From: Hydrangea macrophylla | Taxonomy: Eukaryota; Streptophyta; Magnoliopsida; Cornales; Hydrangeaceae | Reading direction: 5' to 3' | Assembly: GCA_033977485.1 (NCBI GenBank) | Contig: CM066985.1 | Location: 78,807,045 to 78,871,044 of the forward strand | Length of the DNA stretch: 64,000 nt | Shown: positions 11,600 through 22,959 of the stretch, one piece after another | Layout: every line of letters starts with the position of its first letter | Numbering within the stretch: position 1 is the first letter of the stretch | Program-made: the position numbers and the translations under genes | The notes under the pieces: generated by a model | Told to the model about the DNA's origin: nothing | The model's database searches: none | What the model saw: the letters and a program-made list of their open reading frames with translations, nothing else

Positions 11600-12341
11600 C
11601 TTTTAGCCTTTTCTATCCTAGTAATTTCTTCTTTTTCCCATTAGGTAGCATTATCGCCCAGTCAATCAATGTATGATTCAACTTCATCATTATTATTTAA
11701 AAATAAATAAAAAAATTCCCCTTGACACATAGTTTTAATTAATTTCTTTGACTCTGGATCTAATCCTTCTTAAAAGAAACTAATTAGACGCCATTGTTTA
11801 AATCCATGACGTGGACAAGTTAATGGGAGGTCTTTAAAACCTTCCCAACCTTTAGGGCATATATGTTTCCTTCTCTTTTGAGTGAAAAGTTTAATTTATC
11901 ACTTTATGCTATTAGTTAAATTTCTCTGATAGAATTCTTTTAGAAATGCTTCATTCATATCATGTCATAAAGTTATAGATCCAGGATATAGAGATAAAAG
12001 CCAAGTTTTGGCTTTCTCTTTCAAAGAGAAGGGAAAAAGCTTGAGATGGACTATTTCAAGAGGACAAGTCAGATTAGCAAACTTACCACAAATGTCTTCA
12101 AATTCACGAATATGAACATATTACGTTTTTATTCCGTGGAAAGTTGGTAAGGATAGTAGTATGCTATGTCTAAAATGAAAATTTCTTGTATGTTTAAGAA
12201 AAGTGATGCAAGGAGTGATGCTTCTTTTTTAGGTAAATAGATCACGTAAAGAGAGTTGTTCATGCTCTGGTGTGGTATAATATCCCCATATTCACTATGA
12301 GCGTCATCAGCTATTCTTTCTATGCCTTTAATTTCAGCCAT
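11600..12341 (-). pseudogene. Athila-type gag, broken
   Basis: The minus strand carries a gag N-terminus from an ATG at 12341 (MAEIKGIERIADDAHSEYG). Further on, in shifted frames, come FANLTCPLEIVHLKLFPFSL, KEKAKTWLLSLYPGSIT at about 11970-12075, and CPRHGFKQWRLISFF with GLDPESKKLIKTMCQG at about 11725-11830. These are the conserved blocks of Athila-lineage gag. Several stops and at least one frameshift make it non-functional. It is preceded by a matching PBS at 12772-12789 and followed by an integrase end. Confidence 0.75.
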
Positions 12342-12771
12342 TATCCTAGAAAATTGTATACTAGATTAATCAATAAAAATATTATAATTATGTGGTACTT
12401 GATAAAAAGCTTTAGTAGTATCTAAGGACATATGAAGTAAAAGAAAACTAAGTGATAAAAATATTAATATTATTAATTATAGCTAAGTGAAAAAAATCTT
12501 TTTTTTACATATTTTTTAATAGACGATAAGTTTAGATATGTATATATTTATATATGTATTTTTTTAGAAGATGGACGTACTTACATACTTATGAATATAT
12601 ATTTATATATATATTTATCAAAGAAAATTTATCTACAGTTTTTTTAATTTTTTTTTTTATATAATTCTAATTTTTTTTTTTAAAAAAATAGAATTATTAA
12701 TAAGATAGAATAGGTATATATATAGTGGGAGAAATAGTTTTAGACATAACTTAAATTTTTTTTATAGTCGT

Positions 12772-12789
12772 TCTCCATCAACGGCGCCA
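12772..12789 (-). other. Athila-type primer binding site
   Basis: On the minus strand the site reads TGGCGCCGTTGATGGAGA, directly after GTCAAGTTTT. TGGCGCCGTTG is the usual start of the tRNA-Asp-type PBS of Athila elements; the remainder has diverged. It fixes the orientation of the remnant and places the LTR end at 12796. Confidence 0.75.
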
Positions 12790-13440
12790 AAAACTTGACG
12801 ACGTCCTAGTAACGTATTTTCTTATCAACACCCAAGTGTAAGTGATCGTACAAGTAATAAAATTCTGGTGAGACCAGGTCGAACCCATAGGGAACGGTAA
12901 ATATATATATTTTTTTTTTTGAAGATAAGAAGTAACTATTTTGTCCCTAAAAAGAAAATAAAAGCTGATGGATTTTTGGGGCTTTTCCTAAACTATTAGT
13001 TCTTAAATTTTTGTAGTAAAATTTAATTAAAATGCTATTTGTTTAGTAGTTTATGGTAAAGATTTTAAGAAAACACATTAAAAATAAACTAGCTAAGATG
13101 CTAGTAAGAAAATGAAGACAAATAAATAAAAGCTAGATTCACATGAAATGAACTTTTTGGATTTTATTATAGCGAAAGATGGAAATAATACAAGTATTTA
13201 ATCTACGTTATCTAAAAACAAGAAATATTAATTAACTTGGAAGAAATGATTTAAATAGATAGGGAATATGCAAATCAACACTAGATCACACAACTTTTGT
13301 GCTTTTGAAAGGGTTTAGCATTTTTAAATAGAGTGATTCTTTATTTGAAAATAAACTCATACCAGTTGAAGTCATATCAAGCGTGTCAGGTTTGATATGA
13401 AATGATGTCGTTTAGTTTAAAGAAAAATAAAGAGGCAATC

Positions 13441-13531
13441 AGGCAGTAGCCAGGTTCGAACTCAAGCCCGCTGACGTGGGTTACTCGACGCTCAGCACCA
13501 CTTTGCTACTAGACGATTGCTTGTCTATTAA
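13441..13531 (-). repeat. tRNA-derived, SINE-like sequence with Pol III boxes
   Basis: On the minus strand TAGCAAAGTGG (13498-13508) fits the A-box consensus TRGYNNARNGG. GTTCGAACC (13453-13461) fits the B box, starting 47 bases downstream, close to tRNA spacing. The ends do not form a clean acceptor stem, so a functional tRNA is unlikely. It is probably a tRNA-derived SINE head inside the LTR. Confidence 0.5.
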
Positions 13532-14756
13532 TGGATAGAAATATATATACAAATACTTGAAATGTAAATTTTATTAAATAAATTATTTTGTAAGCTAGGT
13601 GTGTTTTTATAAAAATGGCACAGTTTGACAATTCACATAATTAAATTCTTATCTCAAAAATGTAATCATTTGGAGTCCAATATAGTTATAGTCTATAATA
13701 CGTTAAATAGTCATAAACTATAGCTATTTTTTTGCCATAAATAGAAAACAACACATCCAAATAAATTTCCCAATTTAAGATTAGTGCACAAAATATGTGA
13801 TTTCTAAGTTTTTATTATATATTCCCAATTAAAGGTTTTGCTTACCATTTTTGGAATTGAAACTGACTTCTAAATAAATTTTAAAGAGAAATTAAATAGG
13901 TGTACACAATCACTGTCCAGTTAAGATTAAAGTCATAACACCAAGGTAAGAGTGAAAACTAATATTAATATACTTTTTCTTCACTAAACAATGGTTGGAA
14001 TTGAATTCTTGGAATCTGCAAAATAACAAAGTTTTAGTACAGCTAAATTAATAAAACATAAATAAATTGAAGTACTGAACCAAAAATAAGATACTAAACA
14101 TTTGACTTTGAATTCTTCTTGGGTCATAATGGATGAACTCCAAGAACACGAGCAAGGCCAAACCAAATCCTAATCTAATTTAGGAGTGAGATATGGATAT
14201 GGTATGCTTGGGACTCTAATAGGTGATTATAACAACTACGTAGCAAACAAGTCCAGAATTTACTTGCAAATTCTGTCATACAGTGAATGAAATTTTGTTA
14301 CAAAAACTAGAAATTTAGGGTTTAAAACTATTTTAGGGAAGATCTATAACTACCAACTATATTAAAAACATTAATAAAACTAAAATCTAAAAACTAATTT
14401 TTTTCATACAGTATATGAAAGTAATTACAAAGATTTTTGAGTCTTGAAATCAAAACTTCAATAGAAATATTTTACTACTACAAATTAACTACGAGACTAC
14501 AAGAAAACAAATATTTAAGAACAAATTTGGTAAATCTAGTAAACAAAGGTTTGCAGCAGATTTTTGAACTTCAAATCATCAATTATAGAAAAGGAATTTT
14601 TGTTTACAACTTTTAGCACAAAATTAAACAAAGAAAAACTTAAGTTTCTACTCCTAAGGACACTATGAAAAGCTCACATGGTAGCTTTGGCTATGGAGTT
14701 TTTCCTAAGCTTGTTACAGTAAGGAGAAGGGGGATATTCTTCTCTTCTTCGGATGC

Positions 14757-14771
14757 CTATATTTATAGGCG
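14757..14771 (-). promoter_or_regulatory. Candidate LTR TATA box
   Basis: The plus-strand text GCCTATATTTATAGGC gives CCTATAAATATAGG on the minus strand, a good TATA element within a near-palindrome. It is about two kilobases from the inner LTR end, a plausible U3/R position for a minus-strand LTR. Confidence 0.4.
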
Positions 14772-15776
14772 AGGAGGCTCCGTTGTGTTGATTAAAGGAG
14801 GAAAAAATCCGTCATCAAGATCTTCATCCTACAGGAGAAACCATGGAGCTGAAAGTGATCACTAGCCATTTAATCAAGCTTCACCCATTTTTTTCTTTGA
14901 TACCATATCACATCTATTTGATGAAGTGGTCTTGCAGAGAGAGAGAGAGGAAATGAAAAATATTTGGACTCAATTTCAAAATCCCAAACCTTTTTGTATA
15001 TGGATGTGTATACATCTTTTTCAAGCATTAATGGGCACGCTCTCATTGTCTTCTTTTTGTCTTTTTTTCTTTTGTCTTCTTTTCTCCTCTTTGACCATTA
15101 GTTGGAAGAAGTGACTTTACAATCAGCATATATGAAACATGAAAAATAAAATTGTGCGTTTGTTGCTTCTTTCTTTCCTTTTATTGAATTATTTCAACTT
15201 CAGTTTTACCTAAGCATATAAAATATGTAAAAGCACATAATCACTCATATTTGATTGATATCATCATTAAATCATATTAATTCCAAAATGCATGTAAAAC
15301 TAGGGATTTTGAGTTAAATGAGCACTATATCTATTATATTAGCACATGAATATGCAATATTCATTACTTGTCAGGGTCCCATAAGTGATCCCACATAATA
15401 TTATGAAGTTGCTAATTAACCTATTAATTATGCAACGTGTCCAATTCGTTCTCACAAAGGTATTCCTAACGGACCACGAAAGTAGTCTCTAATGGTTAAC
15501 AAGCTATTTAAACAACATAACATCATATTCACATATGCCTTAATAAATATTTAAGTACATAAGAATTATTTCCCATATCTGTCCCATCACACGAGGACCT
15601 CTCATAATTGTTCTAAACTGAGACTGCTACTTGGCCTATCTCTGGGTTCCAAACTGGACACCCCTAAATCATCTTACTTAGTTAAACTCACCTAACACAT
15701 ATAATCACTTCATTATTATAATGTTAATATGCATGCTGAAAGCAATTAAATATAACCCACAGGAGCGGGTGTTACA

Positions 15777-16935
15777 CTTTGCTCTTTCTAGGAGCAACTT
15801 CAATTTCTTCATCGTTCTTAAAACTTGAAAAAATATCGTCAATACTTCTTTTAGATGCTGAATTTTGTCTTCTTTCCCTAAAAGGAAAGGTATTTTTGAA
15901 GAACTCGACATCTACCAATTCCATGAATGTGTTGACACGAATGTCTACATTATCGGACTTAACCACAAGGAATCGATATGCAGCACTATTATTAGCATTG
16001 CTAATAAATACACGATCTACGATTTTAGGTCCTCATTTTGTTCGTTTAGGAAGTTGAACTTGTACCTTAGCTAGACACCCCCACACTTTGAGCTTTTTAT
16101 ACAAGGGTACTCTACCTTTCCAAACTTCATAAGGTTACTTGTTAGTTTTCTTATGTGGAATTCTATTAAGAATGACATTCGCCGTTAGAATGGCATCCCC
16201 CCATAAGTTGTGTGGCACACCTGAGCTATTTAGCGTAGCATTTGCCATTTCCTTGAGGATTATAATTTCCTTGAGGCTACACCATTTTGTTGTGGTGTAT
16301 ACGGCGCAGTGGTTTCATAAATAATTCCATTATTAGCAAAGTACTCGACTAGTGGAGTTGAATCATATTCACCTCCTCTATCCGATCTAACTCGTTTTAT
16401 TGTTCTAGATAATTTATTTTCAATTTCAGCTCTATATGTCTTAAACATGTCCATTGTTTCATCTTTAGAACTAAGCAAGTAATCATAACAATATCTACTA
16501 CTACTATCTATAAATGTAATAAAGTTTTTTTCTTCCACCACTTGTTGGAGTTAGTTTTAAATCACATAAGTCGGTATGAACTAAATCTGGTAATTCGTTT
16601 GTTTTATCTATGGATTTAAATGTCTTTCTAGCAAATTTTGATTTTGCACATGTTTCACATTTATATGACTTATCAATTTCAAATTTAGGCAATAATCCAA
16701 TGTTAATGATTTTATAAATGTATTTGAAATTCACATGTCCTAATCTAGAATGCCACAATGAACACAACTCAACAATATAAGAAGTTATAGCATTCTCATT
16801 AATAATAATTTTAGGAGTATAATTAATCTTGAAGAGCCCTTCATTTAGGAAACCCTTCCCTACATGCATTCCTCCTTTTGTTATTATAAACTTATCGGAT
16901 TCGAAGACAAGCTTGAATCCTTTCTTTCTAAGCAT
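15777..16935 (-). pseudogene. Ty1/copia integrase, truncated
   Basis: The minus strand encodes the pre-integrase zinc-binding segment (LWHSRLGH, then YKCETCAKSKF) and the core. LVHTDLCD has the first Asp and RSDRGGEYDS the second. A short direct duplication (CCTCAAGGAAAT, 16251 and 16269) and a frameshift replace the region that should carry the catalytic Glu after TAPYTPQQNG. The frame then resumes with KEMANATLN and continues to about 15777, where it ends against GGGTGTTACA of the neighbouring LTR. RT and RNase H should follow and are absent. The integrase joins cDNA to host DNA in active elements; this one cannot. Confidence 0.85.
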
Positions 16936-17229
16936 AGGACCGAAACCAAGTTCTTACAAATTTTGAGAACATGCAATCCATCTAAGAGAGTCATGTTCTT
17001 TTCAGAAGTGAACTTCTAACCACATTGCCTTTGCTTTCAACGGTCGCAGCCGTGGCATTTCCCATATAAAGCCTCTCACTACCATCCAACTTTGTATAGG
17101 TAGAAAAGATGTTCCTATCCCCCCACAAATGTGCTTGGTAGCCCCGGTATCCATCCACTAACCTTTTGATTCAGTTACAACACAAGACTCTATGATTACC
17201 GCTACAAGATGATATGTTAGCGTGGTTAG

Positions 17230-17836
17230 GATTCCTGTTCCCATTTAGTCCTTTGTTGTGATGACATTCGCTAGCATGATATTCAGGTATTCCACATACC
17301 TAACAATTCCCTTTTATCTTCTTGGGATCTCAGTCCTTAGACCCATTGTATGTAGACTTCACTTTTCCTCCCTTAGACTTAGAAGTGGGTTTTGAGGACT
17401 CGCCTTCAACCAGATTAGCTTTTAGTTTTGAGGTACCTTGCTGCCCCTTCTTGTCTCCCTTACGATTATCTTCATCGATTTTCAAACAGACCACCAAATC
17501 TTCCATCGAAAGTTCATTTCTCTTGTGCTTAAGAAAGCTTTTGAATTCTTTCCACAAAAGATGCAATTTTTCAATTATGGACGCCACTTGGAATGCTTCA
17601 CTAATTGCCATCCCCTCTAAGATGATTTGGTTGATGATCACTTAAATCTCTTCCAATCGCTTGACTACCATAATTGAATCCACCATTTTAAAATCTAAAA
17701 ATCTGCCCACAATGAACTTCTTTGTACAGGCATCTTCAGTATAGTACTTTTTCTCCAAGGATTCCCATAATTCTTTGACGGTAATAATAGTCAAATAAAC
17801 ATTGTAGAGAACATCTTCCAGCCCATTTAGAATGTA
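17230..17836 (-). pseudogene. Ty1/copia gag, C-terminal part
   Basis: Minus-strand translation gives the copia gag core: KELWESLEKKYYTEDACTKK and FIVGRFLDFKMVDSIMV at about 17680-17780, then [34 protein letters not shown] and a Lys/Ser-rich tail to 17330. The zinc knuckle at 17240-17320 is damaged: a stop lies after its first Cys, and the expected His is Tyr (CGIPEYHASEC). The N-terminal part of the same gag is at 21617-21834, displaced by an insertion at 17842-21611. The ATTTC duplication on both sides proves the two parts were once joined. Confidence 0.85.
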
Positions 17837-18750
17837 ATTTCTGTTGGGATTGTGTCCTCAAACCATTACTTTATGTATGAGACATTGGCATTTTAATATA
17901 TGGATATCAGTTTTACATTTCACTGTGTATGTTTCTTTCATGAGATGACTGTTAATCCTTAAGTATCATAGTAAGTAGTTCATGTGTGTATAAGATACAA
18001 ACAAGTAAGATACAAATTACTATTCTTTGATACTTAGAATTTGTCACAGTGGATGACTGCATATTTTATCAGGTTTACACTGTAGCATAATTAACTACGA
18101 TTGGATGGAGTGATGAATCTCAATCACTAGAGTATGACTCTTAGTTAATATGCTAGTGCTTATAGTGTATTGACGGACCATGAGCTTCCCTATTAACACT
18201 TAATACTGTCAACAGTCGATAGGAACTCATAACTTGTATAAGGTATGTGTTCTTAATCTTGAGACGATTATGGATACAGAGTATGGATGTGGCTGTTTTG
18301 ACTTACCAATCAGTGAGGTCTATAAAATATCAACACTTAGGTATCTTGGGTATGTCATGTTCATGGAGTTGTGAATATATATTGTCAAGATAGAATCTAC
18401 CCTTTGATAAAGAGTAAGAATTCCCTTGAGAATGTCACAAAGTTGATTACTGAGAACTGCTGTCTTGTTGATAAGAGTTATCAACATGTTTGGTAATCAT
18501 GAGGGGTGAATGAGACTCAAAGAATGAAAAATGTAATCACTATTCAGGTTGACAGTAATAGTTCATCCGACTACCTAAATATGATTATGAATGCTGATGG
18601 TAGAGGGACATTAGTACATCATACAAGTCTAGTTATTGCTTCGGATATGTTCTTCTGCGATGGAGTGCAGTTTGTAACACCTTATATATTCATGTACTTT
18701 TATACCATTTTGACAGTATACCTGTATTTACCTTTCTTGTAATTTCAGTT

Positions 18751-18890
18751 TCAATCGATCGAGAAAGCTTCGAGCAATCGAGACTTTCATTCTTTGATCG
18801 ATCGAACCCACTTCGATCGCTGGAAAGTCTGCTAACCTAAAATCCATACATGGACAACTTTCAATCGATCGACCCCACTTCTATCGATTG
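18751..18890 (+). promoter_or_regulatory. TCGATCGA palindrome cluster in LTR
   Basis: Copies of ATCGATCGA or close variants lie at 18753, 18796, 18813, 18863 and 18882 (ATCGATTGA), about 60-200 bases upstream of an AT-rich TATA-like stretch at 18949-18967. A second, looser group is at 19385-19445. A role in U3 regulation is an inference from position. Confidence 0.5.
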
Positions 18891-18948
18891 AACATGATTG
18901 AACTTGCAAACCTAGTTTATTTTTGTGGCCCTTATTCACTCTCCTCCC

Positions 18949-19110
18949 TTATATATATATATATGTATGTATTACACACACACACACACACCTGGGTTGC
19001 TGAACTTTGGGAGAGAGTTGGAGAAAGATATATAGTTTGTATATATACATTTATATATACGCACACACCCAGTTATATATATATATATATACATAAAATA
19101 CACACACACT
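18949..19110. repeat. TA and CA microsatellites
   Basis: TA repeats lie at 18949-18965 and 19073-19091 and CA repeats at 18974-18991 and 19099-19109, all within the solo LTR. Confidence 0.85.
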
Positions 19111-19117
19111 CTCGGGC

Positions 19118-19214
19118 TAGAAGAAGAGATAAGAAGGAGTAGAAGGAGAGAAAGAGAAGAGCCTAAAGAGAAGAAACCAGAAAGAAAAGGAGAGAGAGGA
19201 GAGAGAGAGAGAGA
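19118..19214 (+). repeat. Polypurine-rich tract
   Basis: Almost a hundred bases are A or G apart from a few pyrimidines, ending in a GA run. It follows the CA microsatellite inside the LTR, downstream of the TATA-like stretch. Confidence 0.7.
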
Positions 19215-19959
19215 CCTCAAGAACACCCGGGGCCACACTGAGCTTGTCGGCATCATTGACATTATCGGTGAGTGTATATACTCACTTATTAGTGTAGCTA
19301 TGTATGTATATATGTGTTTTAGCAAGAAAGAATGGACCCCAGACGTACACGAGAAGTCCAGTTTAGTTTGGGAAGAAAACCAACGTTCAACCGATTGAAC
19401 TGCTTTCGAGCGATTGAACACAGTCCAATCTCAATCCATCGAACATGATAGTTTGTTAAATGTTGTGGATATTTATATCTGATGGACTATTAAGTCAAGT
19501 TATATCATGCGTTGATGGTTAGAAGTTGTATTAGAATAACACACACATGGAATAATGGACTTAATGCATTATACAATGATGTTATAATATTATAAATCAA
19601 AATGAGAAGCCGACGTGCATAGTAGTGGGTCTGTCAACCATAGAGGTCAATACCATTTATATTTGTGTGTATGAATGCGGTCGCTAAGATCGTATGATGT
19701 CGGGTATGGGATCCCAAGGTGCTGGGATAGGATCAGGACTGCGTGTCAAGTTTTACGTATGATAGAGTTGGACTGCATGTCAGATTTCGAAGGGTATGTG
19801 ATGTAGGATTTTATATCAAGTTTAATATATTGGGGCTGGTGGCCATAATGTTTTGAGAGTGCAGTGCCGTAGTTGTATATCAGGGGCTACGGGCCCTAGT
19901 AGCATATCAGGGCTGCATGCTGTCATAGTATAGTGGAGCTGAGTACTGGGGGTATTACA

Positions 19960-20190
19960 GAGCTGAGTATTATTGTATTGCTAAGTGTTATAGTATTGCT
20001 GAGTGCTATGGTATTGCCGAGTGCTGTGGTATTGTCGAGTGCTGTGATATTGTAGTGCTAAGTGCTGTGAGATTATAGAGCTGTGTGTGGTGGCATTTTA
20101 GAGCTGATTGCTGTGGTACAATGGAGCTGATTGCTGTGGTATAGCGGAGCTGCTTGCTGTATTATATCAGGGCTACATGCCGTAGTATTA
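19960..20190 (+). repeat. Short tandem array (GCTGAGTGCTATGGTATT type)
   Basis: About nine degenerate units of roughly 20-30 bases, built on GAGTGCTGTGGTATTG and GAGCTGATTGCTGTGGTA, lie inside the LTR. The LTR at 22074-38177 has a different array in the same relative region. Confidence 0.7.
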
Positions 20191-21149
20191 TATCAGGGGT
20201 AGGGTAGCTGGAACATTAGGACTGTGTGTCGGGATTTGATAGCTCGTGTGATATAGGACTACATATCTGATTTATATGTTAGAGCATGGGACTTCGTGTC
20301 AGGTATGACAGACAGTAGGGATAGGACTACGTGTCTGATTAATGTGGACCCAAGAGTCTATACTATGTATTGGGACTAGTTGGAACGACAATCGTTGTTA
20401 TATGTTGAATTGGTGCACACATGCATGCAAACGATGAGATGATCCTTTTAACGATGTTGTTTATGTATATAGCATATCTATAGATACTTTGTTAGTATTT
20501 GTATTCACTTGGCTTTCGTAGCTGATGGTGTTTATGCCGCTGTGTATTCGAAGTCCACCTGGCCAGGGTTATGAGTATTTAGGAGATGCATACATGGATA
20601 GGGGCTACGAGGATGGAGCCTATGATGACGGAGGCTATACTGGTACTGACTACTATGCAAGCTAAAGCCTTGGAGCGTGCTGTTGATAGTTTATGTTTAT
20701 GTTTTTAGAGACTCTGTAATAGTTACGTTTATATCGGTGTATGTTGTCGAAATACTTGAACTAAGTTTCTACAGATACTTAAGGTTTGTAATAGTTTAGT
20801 ATTTAACTCTGCTTTTATATATCGACCTTAGAACTTTCCAACATGTTTTGAATCATTACTCTGATGGTTTGACTTTGGTTATGGACAATATGGTGACTTT
20901 CAACTGTCATGGCCTACGGGTCCAAAAAGGAATTTATTTTCTCTATTTTTGCTACTGTGGGGCGTGACACAGTTATCGTTTTATAGTGGAGCAAATATTA
21001 ACTGACTAGTTGATTAATTTACTGATCAAAGAGTTTGGTTATGGGAATTAACAACTGGTCTGAGCCAATAATTAAGAACCTAGGAAGCCCCACTCTTAGC
21101 TCCACTAGGATGCTTGGAAAGGCACAAAAGGATGTTGTCAAGACAAGTT

Positions 21150-21257
21150 TGATCGATCGAAAGAGTTTTGATCGATTGAAGTCAAGACATGTTCGATCGA
21201 TCGAAAGTTCTTCAATTGATCGAAGGCTTAAAGTCGGTTTGGAAATCTATAAATAGG
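21150..21257 (+). promoter_or_regulatory. TATA box and upstream palindrome cluster of the solo LTR
   Basis: CTATAAATAG at 21248-21257 is a strong TATA box. Immediately upstream are TTGATCGATCGAA (21150), TTGATCGATTGAA (21168), TTCGATCGATCGAA (21192) and TTCAATTGATCGAA (21211). Together they look like a compact LTR promoter with four related dyad sites. Confidence 0.6.
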
Positions 21258-21616
21258 GCAGCTGTGTATAGAATTTTTTAATTGTCATTTTATCACTCAA
21301 AGAGCTGCAAAACCTATTTTAGGGTTTCCAAACTTTCTCTATACCTTCCATTAGAGATCCCACAATCTCTAGCCTTTCCGAAAGCATTCATAGGAGACAT
21401 AGGAGTAAAGACCATCTAGTGGAGGCTGCTGCACCATCAAGGAAGAAGAGAAACAGAATTGGGTTCAAGATCGGAGGTATAATCTTTGTCTCTCTTGTTG
21501 CACGCATCTATAGAATTGATAAGTAGTAGATCCGGGCATACCAATAAAAGTTTTTCAACTCTGTTTTTCTACAGCGCATTAAATATGTTTTTGAAACCTA
21601 TTTTTCCTTCAATTTC

Positions 21617-21834
21617 GGCATAGGAAATCAGAATGATTCCTTGCTTCCAATGTAGCTTCTTGTTGTTTTGAAAGATTTTCGATAGGAACCACCGGCTTCT
21701 CTTGTCGTAGGATGTGAGCAAGGTTGAGGGTTGTGAGGTAGAAAAGCATCGAAGTCTTCTCCCTTGAATTTATCCTTCTTCTCAGCATGAGTATTCTTGA
21801 CAATAGTTGTAGTAGAAGTAGATTCTCTGACCAA
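21617..21834 (-). pseudogene. Ty1/copia gag, N-terminal part
   Basis: An ATG at 21834 begins MVRESTSTTTIVKNTHAEK and KDKFKGEDF. After a frameshift the other frame continues with MLFYLTTLNLAHIL and EATLEARNHSDFLCRN, ending exactly at the insertion. The next residues of the family lie at 17836 downwards (YILNGLEDVLYNVY). The start is supported by the copia gag N-terminal form and by a PBS-like relic (TACAGAGCC on the minus strand, 22057-22065) upstream. Gag would package element RNA; it is inactive here. Confidence 0.85.
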
Positions 21835-22959
21835 TATTCTAAATATTAAACTTATTTTTCGATTGTTGGATACTTAATGGAGATGAAGAAACGAAAATGA
21901 CTACAAGATTAGAAACTAATCTTAAGATCAAAGCACGTATTAATACGTTGTCTGGAAAAAAAAAAGTTTACGTCCCATACACCATTTTTTGTGGACTATG
22001 ACACCTTGTTTTTTAGGATACTACGATCTAACAATTGAAGTACAACAAACTTCAATGGCTCTGTAGAATTTTATGTAACAACCTGTATTTTCTTTAATTG
22101 CTAAATGTAATTTCCATATTATAATTTCTATTACTTGTTTTGATCTAATAGAAATTCTTTTGTTGGGGTCAAATCATAATTTTTATAAGTTCAGGAATAC
22201 CTGTGTTGAATTTCAGAATTGTACTTTCAAAATGGTGACAACATTTGCTTTTAATTCAAATTGTATTTTTATACAACTGGAAAATTATCTCCTACGTTAT
22301 ATTAATTTTTGGTATTTTATGGTGATTGTTGTGCCAGTAATATACCAGTTTATAAGTGAAAATTGTCCGCACCGCGATGAGCTCCCACTAATTTGGGATT
22401 CTCTATTAAATCATTTGACATATACTTTATGTTCATTTGAAACAATCAATCTATGCTAGGCATGTTTGAGTAGACGTTTAGTGTGGGAGTTATTTTGAGC
22501 CATAAGCTAATTTTTGCCAAACAACTAAGTTGGCCCTCCTATAAACCAATTTGGTGTATTTGTATTATATAATCTGCACATATAAGAATTATATACGTAT
22601 ATGGGGTGTATAATAGGTGTAAATTGAAAATGGGAAAAGAAACTCATTTGTTGAGTGAAGCTCAAAGTACTTGGCCTCCAAGTTCTTTTTTTTTTTTTTT
22701 CTATATAAACACACACACAACTCACAATCTACACATTTTTGTTATAACTTCAATACTGAGAGAAAGAGAAAGATATACAGAGAGTTTAATTCCAGAATTT
22801 AGGGAGAGAAAGCTTGATCAACTCCATAGCCAAAGCTTGGTTTGGGTTTTTCTTAATTCTTGATTCTTTCTCAACAAAGCTTCAATCACCAATCACAGTG
22901 AGTATTTCAAACTCACTTGGAATGTAATTTGTGCTTTGATTACTATTTGTATAGCTAGT

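Larger units (their letters stand above)
12796..15776 (-). mobile_element. Long LTR next to the Athila PBS (outer boundary uncertain)
   Basis: The inner end (12796-12900) has the Athila-like tail with a phrase about a position preceding an initial value (GGTCGAACCCATAGGGAACG). A minus-strand TATA lies near 14757. The outer end is set at 15776, where the sequence reads GCGGGTGTTACA, i.e. a minus-strand start TGTAACACCCGC. Between 15380 and 15440 it resembles the LTRs at 22960 and 46103 (GGGTCCCA, then a GTTGCTAATTAACCTA-like phrase). It may therefore be two pieces, an Athila LTR and a chromovirus-like LTR end, and I cannot find the joint. It truncates the copia integrase at 15777. Confidence 0.45.
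18673..20969 (+). mobile_element. Chromovirus-like solo LTR (TSD CAGTT)
   Basis: Starts TGTAACACCTTATATA and ends GGGGCGTGACA. CAGTT at 18668-18672 and 20970-20974 is a perfect 5-base duplication. Termini resemble the LTRs at 22074, 22960, 46103 and 63479. It contains a palindrome cluster (18751-18890), TA/CA microsatellites, a purine tract and a tandem array (19960-20190). It has no coding sequence. The family assignment (Del/Tekay-like) is inferred from termini and length. Confidence 0.8.
17842..21611 (+). mobile_element. Solo LTR inserted in copia gag (TSD ATTTC)
   Basis: The insertion starts TGTTGGGATTGTGTCC and ends TTTTTCCTTCA, with TG...CA termini. ATTTC at 17837-17841 and again at 21612-21616 is a perfect 5-base target duplication within the gag reading frame. 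Without the nested element at 18673-20969 it is about 1.47 kb. A TATA box at 21248 shows plus orientation. There is no PBS, internal domain or second LTR, so it is a solo LTR left by recombination. The start resembles Ty1/copia LTRs. Confidence 0.85.

Noticed and set aside
18972..19421. 149-codon minus-strand frame rich in Ser and Leu
   Set aside because: It is the complement of purine and CA/TA microsatellites inside a solo LTR.
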